Assembly (NCBI GenBank): GCA_002811645.1
Contig: PDIP01000017.1
Location: 174,747-226,890, forward strand
DNA: 52,144 bases
Source of the DNA: Corallochytrium limacisporum
Lineage: Eukaryota > Opisthokonta
Direction: 5' to 3'
Below are positions 36,801 through 45,122 of the stretch, piece by piece. A program made the translations under genes and the position numbers. The notes beneath the pieces are model-generated. The model had not been told where the DNA came from, ran no database searches, and saw only the letters and a program-made list of their open reading frames with translations. The first letter of the stretch is position 1; every line of letters begins with the position of its first letter.

Positions 36801-39157
36801 TCTTCAGCATCATGGGAGTTGGCTTGTTTGGAGCTCAATTTAAGAAGTGCATCGATGCGGATGGAGACCTCTTCCCGACGTCGCAAGTCAATGTGTTGAG
36901 TGAGTGTGAAGGTGCGGGTGGCACCATTGAAAACTCAAAAGTGAATTTTGACAACACCTTTAACGGCTTTATTGCTCTCTTCCAGGTAGCCACTTTTGAA
37001 GGCTGGATGGAGATCATGTCGGATGCAACAAGCGCTCGGGGTATCGGGTATCAACCAGAAGAGAATTCCAATCGGGCCGCCTACGTGTACTTTGTCGTCT
37101 TCATCATTGTGGGTTCCTTTTTCACCCTTAATTTGTTCATTGGTGTCATCATTGATGAATTTGCAAAGATTAAAGAGGAGTGTGATGGGAACGCGCTTGT
37201 GAGCAAAGAACAAAAGGAGTGGTTTGGGATGATGAAGCACCATCTGGACAATCGCCGGGAACAAGGTCGTTTGCCGAATAAGCCGCCAAAGCAAGCATGG
37301 CGTGTGGGATTTTTCAACCTAGCTGAGTCCGTTCACTTTGAATTCTTCGTCATGGGTGCAATTTGTATAAGCATGGTGGTGATGGCTCTGGAACATTATG
37401 AACAAAGTGACACTTTCACGCTGGTTCTGAACATTTTCAACGCTGTTTTTGCCGCAACCTTCATAGTTGAGTCGCTGATCAAGATTACTGGTCTTGGATG
37501 GAAGCAGTACTGGCGGTCAGGCTGGAATCGGTTTGATTTCTTTGTCACCTACGTCAGTCCCATTGGGAGTATTTTGGGCTTCGCTATCAGCGGTTTTGGG
37601 CTTAACCTGAACATATTGCGGGTTGTTCGAATTCTTCGGGCTCTGCGCATCCTGCGGTTGGTGCGGTCGGCTCAGGGTATTCGTCGATTGATGATGACCT
37701 TATTGTACTCGCTCCCCGCCCTCATGAACATTGGTACCCTGCTCACTCTGGTCATTTTCATTTATTCTTGCCTTGGAATGTCTCTCTTTGGCAATGTGAT
37801 CCAAAACGGGGCTATCAACGAACAGGTCAACTTCAGCACATTCGGGTATGCAATCCTACTTTTGTTCCGTCTCTCTACGGGAGCTGGATGGAACGACATC
37901 ATGGATGCCACAATGGTCAGTGAACCGAATTGTGATCCGAACTACAACAATTTGCCGAATGGTAACTGCGGTTACTATTGGTTCTCACTGTTGTACTTCG
38001 TTTCATTCATCTTCTTCGCATTCTTGGTGGTGGTTAATATGTATGTTGCCGTCATTTTGGAGAATTTCACGATTGCCAAGGAAGAGGATGAGGTAAACGC
38101 ATCATTTGATGAAGAAGATCTACAGGCCTTCCATTCCCGGTGGGACGAGTTTGATCCGGAGGCAGACTTGCATATCCACGTGAACGAATTGAAGCCGTTC
38201 CTGGAGGGATTACAGGGACGTCTGGCCCTTCCAGCCGTATCTGACAGTGTTATCGCAAATCTTGCGTTTCCAATCTACGGAGACCAGATATTGAAGTGGG
38301 ACGTCCTCAATATTCTACTCGCTGAGGCGTTGTCAATTCCGGAGATTCCAATTGAGGCACAAGCGAAGCTGCGGACAATCGTGCTAAAGCAATATCCTGT
38401 GGTAAAGAGGTTAAATGCTCCACATACAACTGTGGAGCTACATGCGGCAATTCTGATCCAGAGATGGGTCCGCAAACGCCTGAAGACGAAGAAATGTAGA
38501 AACGAGAGCTGTTCACCGTCTGGTGTGTCTTTCGCAAGCATGCCTTCAACACTGAGCCCAGTCGCATCCAGAGAACCCAAGGACCTTGATCCTTTATCGG
38601 TAACAATCTCTACTGACCTTGTGCTTTCCATGGATGGGATAGACGAAGGGATTCAGGAACCAAGCCCGGTAGCAGTCAGTTCACTGCCGCCAACGGAGTC
38701 GATGGAGGGACTGGGAAACACAGATCTGGCGAGCTCGCAGAATCTTGAAGCCGTACAAGCACCCATCCTTCAAGAGTCCGCGCTCTCTCTGGCAGACGTA
38801 CACGACCCTTCCACAAGTCCTCAGTCGACATCATCAAAGCATTCTATCCGTCTGCCGGCAGGCATCCACTTTCACGATGACGATGGATTGGCGTCCCAAA
38901 GGAGTGCGAGTGCACCCGTGGGATTGTCTGAGAATGACTCCAGCTCTGACAACGGGCACCAAAGATGCTCGGGTGGCCCGGAAACTGATGGCTCTAATGT
39001 GCCAGTACCGGGTCCGCCACCCTCTTTGAGCTCGCCGCGACAGGTCCATGTCAGTGAGATGTCACACAATGAAGAGCAGACAGCTAACCAAGACGATACC
39101 GGATGGAAACACTCCGCGCTCTCTCTTGACCCTGAAACTTCAGGACGATCAGAGTAG
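33806..39157 (+). CDS. four-domain voltage-gated cation channel, Nav type with D/E/E/A filter
   Basis: 1783 residues, four homologous six-helix domains. S4 voltage sensors are visible as VRALRVLRALRA (DI, ~227), LRMLRTLRIFKMAR (DII, ~592), LRAVRALRALRPLRA (DIII, ~949) and LRVVRILRALRILRLVR (DIV, ~1269). Pore signatures are TLDFWE (DI), CGEWIE (DII), TFEGWME (DIII) and TGAGWND (DIV), giving D/E/E/A at the selectivity positions. The context around each is Nav-like rather than Cav-like. D/E/E/A is reported for choanoflagellate and early-animal Nav2 channels, which pass mixed Na+/Ca2+. The DIII-DIV linker matches Nav in ...EEQKxx...MK but has ALV in place of the inactivation IFM. An EF-hand-like stretch follows DIV S6, then an IQ motif AAILIQRWVRKRLK (~1548). 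The tail is Ser/Pro-rich. The DI pore loop is Cys-rich. ATG 33854 is an alternative start. Confidence 0.93.
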   Translation: MHPRGLLNLPGREPGTMSRSRSAASVQGNLQTSIAGTRSCSGSRAGSRATLVSSKSSTRTHVPDMTDVPGNTLDNSLAVPSKTEPLNMATVVLTSTSQFRSASAGSLRPQNHHSSRTSMGSGLLDTKTKAAIHNNPIRTRCYAIICNVWFERLILLTILVNCVFLAMLNPPAEAEYVFTAIFSLELVLKVIALSFPIYIRDHWNKLDFAVVLLAYVSFIPGVSNYSAVRALRVLRALRAITVLPGLKIIVNSVLASLRPLLDVLILVTFFLVWTAIVGVQLFQGSLRQKCVVQGTVPDGTTSLGGYGVATVDGVYALQEEGEFKLCGSFLFTIQCPDSVDGFALRCEAIGENPSYGFLGFDNFLMGSLASFQLITLDFWESIYDAVNATAGWIYVPFFIISVFVGAFFVINLMLAVVALAYESQVEEDRMQKGRDLRAAEAEARAEGDSKSLAEIAASRDTLKSVSNRNRNLDVPMPRLTAEDFGGNLIISRLRDCCNRIIINEVFQAVIVFCILANTIVLALEYPTMSDSFKRVTEGLNYFFIAIFALEALLKIGGLDWKNWWADKFNLFDLIIVTISFVELGIAGAGNLSALRMLRTLRIFKMARNWNTMRKLISIMAASIGALGNLTLVLAIIIYVFAVVGMQLFNDYKPEDFGGSVPAWNFSDFYASFLMVFRIMCGEWIEPLWDTMHAYNQAAVLFYIPALFIANFLLLNLFLALLLSAFGDMTHREEQVKQNFLASRLSAMLAKIKPSMRLSLRKTRNTSETDGSRSATSSALQAVPEASEPPSECRMTDGGATLRSTTSTLEPSQKFTPKKTIHRMSLVDPGLRVSPNTVVHVVSRKEKKPVREFVKMVVEHRYFEWFIMSIIALSSLALVFEDSKLPDRPVLEDVLNVADVIFLCIFSLEAAMKIYAFGPSNYFGNGWNRLDFVIVVFGIIGEIAQNSNLVALRAVRALRALRPLRAISRWEGMKVVVDALLKAFPAIGNVLLVCAVLWLIFSIMGVGLFGAQFKKCIDADGDLFPTSQVNVLSECEGAGGTIENSKVNFDNTFNGFIALFQVATFEGWMEIMSDATSARGIGYQPEENSNRAAYVYFVVFIIVGSFFTLNLFIGVIIDEFAKIKEECDGNALVSKEQKEWFGMMKHHLDNRREQGRLPNKPPKQAWRVGFFNLAESVHFEFFVMGAICISMVVMALEHYEQSDTFTLVLNIFNAVFAATFIVESLIKITGLGWKQYWRSGWNRFDFFVTYVSPIGSILGFAISGFGLNLNILRVVRILRALRILRLVRSAQGIRRLMMTLLYSLPALMNIGTLLTLVIFIYSCLGMSLFGNVIQNGAINEQVNFSTFGYAILLLFRLSTGAGWNDIMDATMVSEPNCDPNYNNLPNGNCGYYWFSLLYFVSFIFFAFLVVVNMYVAVILENFTIAKEEDEVNASFDEEDLQAFHSRWDEFDPEADLHIHVNELKPFLEGLQGRLALPAVSDSVIANLAFPIYGDQILKWDVLNILLAEALSIPEIPIEAQAKLRTIVLKQYPVVKRLNAPHTTVELHAAILIQRWVRKRLKTKKCRNESCSPSGVSFASMPSTLSPVASREPKDLDPLSVTISTDLVLSMDGIDEGIQEPSPVAVSSLPPTESMEGLGNTDLASSQNLEAVQAPILQESALSLADVHDPSTSPQSTSSKHSIRLPAGIHFHDDDGLASQRSASAPVGLSENDSSSDNGHQRCSGGPETDGSNVPVPGPPPSLSSPRQVHVSEMSHNEEQTANQDDTGWKHSALSLDPETSGRSE

Positions 39158-40916
39158 GTGATTCAAAGACAACGACCCTCCTTTTTCAATAAGAAGGTCG
39201 AAACCAGAGAAGGTGTCGGATTCGCAATGCTTCACACATATGACGTATGTACAATATGATACAATAGTAGAAAGTAAGATACAACGCACGTCTTATCACA
39301 GTCAGCAATCATGTGTGGGTATCGAGACTTCGGAACGCATATTTGTCTGCCCTTACAAACTTAGCGGTCGGAAGCATGTGATACCATAGAGGCAGACTAG
39401 TATGGCAGCAAAAGCAGCCAAGATCGTGTTAAGGGCCACCTCTCGGGTCTCCCATCTGTGTTGGAAGACCAAGTCCCGTTTCTACCCAGAGTTCTCGCGC
39501 ACGGTTTCGTAGGGACCTCGGGTCCCGGAGTCGGCAGGGCCAGTAATGGGGTCAAATTGGATTTGTCAGCTACTTCAGCGGGGCCCGGGGCTGGTGCTCC
39601 TGCGTTCCGTCATTTGGGGTAAGGAGGGTAGTTCATTCCCTTTCCTCTCCCCCCCCCCCTTGACTGAAAGAAAGCGGAGGAAGAGGTGAGCAAAAACGGC
39701 GTGGCCCCCCCCTTTCTCCTCCTCTTCCCATCTCGCCCACATCCGGCCCTCATTCATAGTTCATTGTCCCGGTTCCCCTCCTTATGCCACACTCGCTGCG
39801 TTGGCCAACCTATGGAGATAGTGAAGGCCAAACTCCCATCATACAAAGTGCAAAATGGCCCTGCTTCCCTTTTTATTGCTGCTGGGTGTGCATGGGAGCA
39901 TAAGTGTCGCGGGTTTGCTTGTGGTCAATATCAGCGGAAAAGCGGATGATACGGCCCCCAGTGTGTGTAAGTGGTGCTGGGTGCTCTGGAGCATTCCCAT
40001 CCAGCGATCCGCCCCCTGGGTACACGGGGGCCGTGTGCTCAACCCGGGCAACATTAGGAGATTTCTCTGGGACGATGAGTGGGGTTTTGTGTGACTCCTG
40101 GCAGGCCAAACTGGCACGCAAGATGAAAGCCCCAAGCAGGCAGGCGTGCGCTACCGCAACGGCAAAACCCGGCGATGGCCGTGTTGGGATAGAAGCATGA
40201 AAAAGGGGGGGCGGAAGGAGGTGTCGATGGACACTCTTGGGGAGAGACGAGAGAGTGGGTGTCGGGGTGGGGCGGTCGCGAAGGAAGTACGCAACAACCA
40301 ACAACCAAGACCTAACCCTAGACACCGGTATGAGGGCCAAACCGCCGTGAAAAAAAAAAGAGAAGGAAAAAAAACTTCTGACGGACAATAAGAGAAAACG
40401 GGAAAAAGATATTTGACAGACATAGAGGGGAAAATGCGCACGTAGGGCTAACAAATTCGCCAACTTTTTTTTCAGGCGTTGAGTACTCTTCTCTCTCGCT
40501 TATTAGAACTCTCATCCCCCCCGGGGGGGGGGTGGGTGGGTTTCGGGGTTGTGTGCGCTATGCTGCGCAGTGGGGGAGCCAGTAATTAGGGGTCAATCAG
40601 CGGTTCAGCAGAGTGGGGAAAGCACAATGAGACTACTCAGGTGTCGGCCTGCTGCTGTGGGCATAGTGGGTGCATGGCAGGACAAGTATTTTAAATAGGC
40701 ATCTGGACACATCCCTATTAAGTACTGTTTGCGATCATGGTGCTGCTTTGACAGACGGTAGTTATGCAGCGTTCCTCTAGGGAAGACTACATCAAAGCGG
40801 CCATCCTCTGACTTGGTTACATTTCTGTCCCTATCGTCTGTGTGAGCCGGGTTTGTGTGGCGATTAGTGTCCAGGTAGCAGCAAGGTTTCTGGCCAAGAG
40901 CCCCCATAATCTCGAA
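39158..40916. other. gene-poor gap between channel and CaMK genes
   Basis: No confident gene. It holds C11 at 39649-39659 and a C7/G10 run followed by further G-tracts at 40516-40548. A plus-strand ATG at 39855 opens a signal-peptide-like frame (MALLPFLLLLGVHGSISVA) that runs into GTAAGT at 39967, which could be a first exon; no second exon could be placed. A 196-codon minus frame (39873-40463) overlaps it and looks spurious. Confidence 0.4.
40523..40548 (+). repeat. G-quadruplex-like G-tract array
   Basis: G10, T, GGG, T, GGG, TTTC, GGGG in 26 bases: four G-tracts with 1-4 nt loops, directly after C7. It lies about 370 bp upstream of the kinase start. Confidence 0.6.
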
Positions 40917-42026
40917 ATGTCGAAAAGTGAACGTTACGTCAAAGATGCAATTGAGGGCAATCCTTCTCAAGACTATGACATCAAGCGCCTTTTGGGTAAA
41001 GGTGCCTTTGGGCACGTCAGTCTCGGCCGCAGTAAGAAAGATGGAAGCAACCGTGCACTGAAGCAAATTGTGAAGAGGAAGCTCAGCTGTGCCAACGACA
41101 TTCTTGCTGAGATCAATACCCTGAGAAGAGTCAATCATCGACACATCGTAAGCCTTTTCGAGACTTACGAAGACGACAAACAGATTGTTCTAGTAATGGA
41201 GCTGGTCACGGGTGGTGAAATGTTTGATCGTATTGCGGCTCGGGGCTCTTACACAGAAGAAGATGCTGCAGTTGCTGTGACTCAAGTCCTGAGTGCCGTA
41301 TGCTACCTGCACGCTCAAGGTATTGTGCACCGCGATTTAAAGCCGGAGAACATTCTATACGCCAATGCTAAGCCTACATCAGACATTAAGATTGCCGATT
41401 TCGGTCTAGCAGGTGCTCTGGAGGGCGATGAAAACAGCATGACAGGTATGTGCGGCACTCCAGGTTACGTCGCCCCAGAGGTTCTGCTGAGCAAGCCATA
41501 TTGAAAGCCGGTTGATATGTTTGCCATCGGTGTTATTGTCTACATTCTGCTCAGTGGTTATGAGCCATTTCCTGGCCAGAGTGATGTTCAGATTCTCGAG
41601 AATGTCATCCGCTGTAAGTACAAGTTTCCAGATGATCTGTTCGGTGACATTAGCCCCCATGCTATTGACTTTATTACGTCACTACTGCAGAAGAACCCAG
41701 ACAACCGTTTGACTGCTGCTGGTGCTCTCCAGCATCGCTGGTTGAAGTCCGGATTCGATGCCACAGCACCTCAACTGGCCAAGACTCTAGAGAATATAGA
41801 GGCATTCAATCGCCGGCGCAAAATGCGTCGCGGTATGGTGGCAATCAGCGCCATCAATGCCTTTTCCAAGGCGGGTAAAGCCTTTGCCCTGCGGAGACAG
41901 TCAAGTGACAGCTCGGCACCATCGGACAGCTCGGCACCATCGGAGAGCGAGAGCAGCAGTCAGCGCAATAGTGTTGAGGAAGGAGTGATTCCCGCGAGCA
42001 TCTCTGAAGGTGTGAACGTCTATTGA
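40917..42026 (+). CDS. CaMK-group protein kinase interrupted by one in-frame TGA
   Basis: The frame runs 370 codons from ATG 40917 (MSKSERYVKD...) to TGA at 42024, but codon 196 (41502-41504) is also TGA. Before it come GKGAFGHV, RALKQ, HRDLKPENI, ADFGLAG and GTPGYVAPEVL. After it, in the same frame, come KPVDMFAIGVIVYILLSGYE, then DISPHAIDFITSLLQKNPDN and ALQHRWL. Both halves are needed for a kinase fold and resemble CaMKI, where the position is Ser (PYSKAVDCW). The C-terminus holds a basic amphipathic stretch RRRKMRRGMVAISAINAF, a likely calmodulin-binding region, and a DSSAPS repeat. Upstream in-frame codons back to 40842 look like UTR. TGA serves as a normal stop elsewhere here, so this may be a null allele, readthrough or sequence error. 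Confidence 0.88.
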
Positions 42027-42193
42027 AGACGCAGTAAGGTCTCTATGCATCAAAACTATTTCCATCATTAAAACTTGTCACATGTCACTTGACTACTAAG
42101 AACGACTGCTGTATGTTGCTAAAATGGATGTAATGAAAATGTAGTATGCAAATGATGAAATGTCGAATGTTTTAAGCCATACAAGTATTGGAT

Positions 42194-43750
42194 CTAAAGG
42201 ACGGGTGACCTTTCCAGGGACAGGTTCATGTTATGAAGTCCAACAATCATGGCATGCCCCGAAGAATCCTTCGCCACTTTCTGACTGTCGCTACGGCGCA
42301 GTGCCAAGGCGTCCAGATAATTGCTGTCGACGTTGCCAGTAACATAGCAGCCAGAGAAAACACTGCAGTCAAAGTCATTGATGTCAGGGTTCAGTTTCTT
42401 GACACATTCCTTCAGGTCTTCCTCGGTTTGGTAAAAGACCTTATCAGCTCCAATTTCTCGTGCCACCTCAGCCTCGGTGCGGCCATAGGCGACCAGTTCC
42501 TCAGAGGTGGGCATGTCAATGCCATAGACGTTGGGAAAACGAATTGGTGGTGCACAGGATGCAAAGTAGACTGCCGTAGCTCCAGCCTCACGAGCCATGT
42601 TGATGATTTCTTTCGAGGTGGTGCCACGCACAATAGAGTCATCAACCAACAAAACCCGCTTGCCATTGAATTCTTGCGGCATTGCATTCAATTTGCGGCG
42701 CACAGACTTCTTGCGCATAGCCTGACCAGGCATGATGAAAGTTCGCCCAATGTAGCGATTCTTTATGAAACCCTCCCGGTAGGGTTTCTCAAGATAGTAG
42801 GCAGCTTGCAGAGCAGCAGTGCGGCTTGTGTCAGGAACGGGGATCACAACGTCGACAGAGTTTTCGAGACTTTCCTTGATGCGCTTAGCAAGGTACTCTC
42901 CCATATTCAAACGGGCTTGGTACACGCTGATCTTGTCAATGATGCTGTCCGGGCGAGCAAAGTAAACATACTCAAAAATACAGGGATTCAAGACCGGCTT
43001 GGAGGCACAAATCCTCTTGTGCATACCACCGCCGGCAGGGAACACGATGCATTCTCCAGGCTTAACATCGTCGACGAGTTCGAAGCCCAGTGCCTGCAGT
43101 ACCACACTCTCAGATGCTACACAGTAGTCGTAAGCATTCGGGATCTTCATGCTAGGACGACGTCCATACACAGCAGGTCGAATACCCCAAGGATCGCGCA
43201 TGACATAAATACCATAGCCTGCAATCATACCGCAGCAGGCCCAAGCTCCAACACAACGTTCGTTCACAAAGCTGACAGCGCGGAAGACATCCTCATGGTT
43301 AACCCGGTCCTTATTCACGTTCTGCAGCTCACAGGCCAGCAGGTTTAGCATGAGCTCACTGTCAGAGTCTGTGTTGATGTGGCGATGGATAGTGTGGTCG
43401 AGGAAGTCCTTCAACTCGTCGTGGTTGGTAATGTTACCATTGTGGGCGATCGTCACACCATACGGAGAATTCACATAGAAGGGCTGTGCCTCGCTCATGT
43501 TGGAAGAACCAGCAGTAGGATAACGTACATGACCAATGCCCATGGGCCCAACAAGGTGGAGGAGTTCCTGAGGTCCAAAGACGTCACGCACCATTCCATT
43601 GCCTTTTCGTTGGAACAGGCGTCCTTTCAAGCAAGTAAGAATACCAGCAGCATCCTGTCCACGATGTTGAAGTATATTCAATGCCTCATAGATTTCCTGC
43701 GAGCATCCCTGACTACCGTCAGCATTGATGATACCGAAGATTCCGCACAT
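42194..43750 (-). CDS. amidophosphoribosyltransferase (PRPP amidotransferase), first step of purine synthesis
   Basis: 518 residues from ATG 43750, directly MCGIFGI, so Cys2 is the N-terminal nucleophile of the class II glutaminase and there is no propeptide. It transfers glutamine ammonia to PRPP to make phosphoribosylamine. The glutaminase half shows NILQHRGQDAAGI, GIGHVRYPTAG and AHNGNITN, and the phosphoribosyl half has VLLVDDSIVRGTTSKEI (PRPP loop, about 360-376). The C-terminus FDCSVFSGCYVTGNVDSNYL matches the E. coli/yeast ADE4 form that lacks the 4Fe-4S cluster, unlike the human and B. subtilis enzymes. It is convergent with the kinase gene (167 bp). Confidence 0.97.
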   Translation of the reverse strand: MCGIFGIINADGSQGCSQEIYEALNILQHRGQDAAGILTCLKGRLFQRKGNGMVRDVFGPQELLHLVGPMGIGHVRYPTAGSSNMSEAQPFYVNSPYGVTIAHNGNITNHDELKDFLDHTIHRHINTDSDSELMLNLLACELQNVNKDRVNHEDVFRAVSFVNERCVGAWACCGMIAGYGIYVMRDPWGIRPAVYGRRPSMKIPNAYDYCVASESVVLQALGFELVDDVKPGECIVFPAGGGMHKRICASKPVLNPCIFEYVYFARPDSIIDKISVYQARLNMGEYLAKRIKESLENSVDVVIPVPDTSRTAALQAAYYLEKPYREGFIKNRYIGRTFIMPGQAMRKKSVRRKLNAMPQEFNGKRVLLVDDSIVRGTTSKEIINMAREAGATAVYFASCAPPIRFPNVYGIDMPTSEELVAYGRTEAEVAREIGADKVFYQTEEDLKECVKKLNPDINDFDCSVFSGCYVTGNVDSNYLDALALRRSDSQKVAKDSSGHAMIVGLHNMNLSLERSPVL

Positions 43751-45122
43751 GGTCTTCACTTTCCGATAGTTCCACGGTTCTTTTTCTGTACACCTACGTC
43801 CCGAACTATGCCAAATTCATTGCCATATACCCAGACGTATAGCAGAGCGTAAAGCGGAAGACATGAATTGAGTTTGCTTGGCAACCAAGAGCTTGCTTCC
43901 GGTCTAAGGCCTCGAGCAAACGCGTGCTCGCCCAAGTACCCACCTTGCCCAGCCCTCCCCAACACCCTCACCCCTCTCGTATTCTCAGGCCATCACTCTG
44001 CTCTGCCTTCCCACACGCAGTCCACCCCAAGCAGAACTTTGTGAAGCCGCAGCGGACAATATACTTCCGCTCTCAAAAAGACAGGCGTCCCTGTGGGAGT
44101 GGTTCCGCAGGGGGAGGGCCCCCGCGCTGGGAATTGGGGGGATTGGGCCCCTCGGGTAAAAGCGGTATTGGCCTTTTCTTCTTCTCTCCCGAATGGCTCT
44201 TGTCTACTTAAACAAGCAAGACACACGCGCACAAGAGTGCGCGCGATGTCACGAAACGAATTACTTTCACAGCAATATTGCATGTTCATGATGTGCTAAT
44301 AGCGTTTTGTATGAAACTAGCACAAAGTGGGACGTGGGCCATGAAACATGATCATCACCTCATATCGCGAATCAAACAACGAAAAGAAGGCCGGCTTGCT
44401 GACATGGCGTGAATCCAAACACAGAGGCAAGAGTTTTATGATTTCCACTGACTTGCCTTCCAGAGACCCGGGGCGCCAACTAAACAAGAAGTGGGCTCTG
44501 AACTGCGTGGCCTCAATCAGCGTTCAATCTTTGCGTGTTGAGAGTGTACCGGCCTGCCACTCTGCGCCCTTATCGTTTGGTCCAATAAATCAATATATGA
44601 TCAATATATGGTAAATCTATTCTATTGATATAATACGTCCTCGGACGGGCGCGAAAAGTTCTAAATTTGATTTTCAGGGTGGTTGCGGGGACCATATGCG
44701 CACCCCTCGCTTGCTCACACCCTTCACCTTCGAATGCCCTACATCCACCATACACTGACCTTAGCGTCTGTGACTTTGCCTCCTCTCCCTGTTGTGCCGC
44801 TCTTCCTTCGTTTGGATATGAAAAGGAGCAGGACACTCATTTTTTTTCTCCCTTTTTCCGGTGGCGGGGGAAGGGGCAGGCGCACACGTGGGGGTATTGA
44901 GATGCTTGGTGGGGAGGGGGGGGGCGGGGCAAGGACTGGCGTGCAAACCCAGGTGGCACCCCAGTCAGGGGTTGGCTGCCCTGCCTCACTCCTCAGCCTC
45001 AGCTGTGAAGAATCTCTAGTCTTTTGATAAGGAATGTAATAGATCATGTAGCATGAAAATATGGAGGAACTATTGGCGAAGGGATTGTCATGTACATTCC
45101 AAGGGGGACAAACAGCTGCAGC
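43751..45122. other. gene-free gap PRPP amidotransferase / NOT1 3' end
   Basis: No gene seen. It holds a 7-bp perfect stem with 4-nt loop (CGCGCAC AAGA GTGCGCG, 44226-44243), one E2F-type site on the minus strand (44649-44656) and a G-rich stretch (44911-44929). Frames of up to 114 codons are low-complexity. Confidence 0.5.
44226..44243. repeat. short perfect inverted repeat
   Basis: A 7-bp stem of CG-rich sequence with loop AAGA. It could form a hairpin; it has no T-tract and no gene next to it, so its role is unknown. Confidence 0.4.

Noticed and set aside
39873-40463. 196-codon minus-strand ORF
   Set aside because: Low-complexity hydrophobic and Pro/Ser-rich segments translated from homopolymer-rich DNA; no family resemblance.
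41502-42193. Selenocysteine reading of the kinase TGA
   Set aside because: The site is Ser in CaMKI, not a redox Cys, and the 3' flank has only a short ATGA/TGATGA pair too close together for a SECIS element.
42233-43348. 371-codon plus-strand ORF
   Set aside because: Antisense shadow of the PRPP amidotransferase gene.
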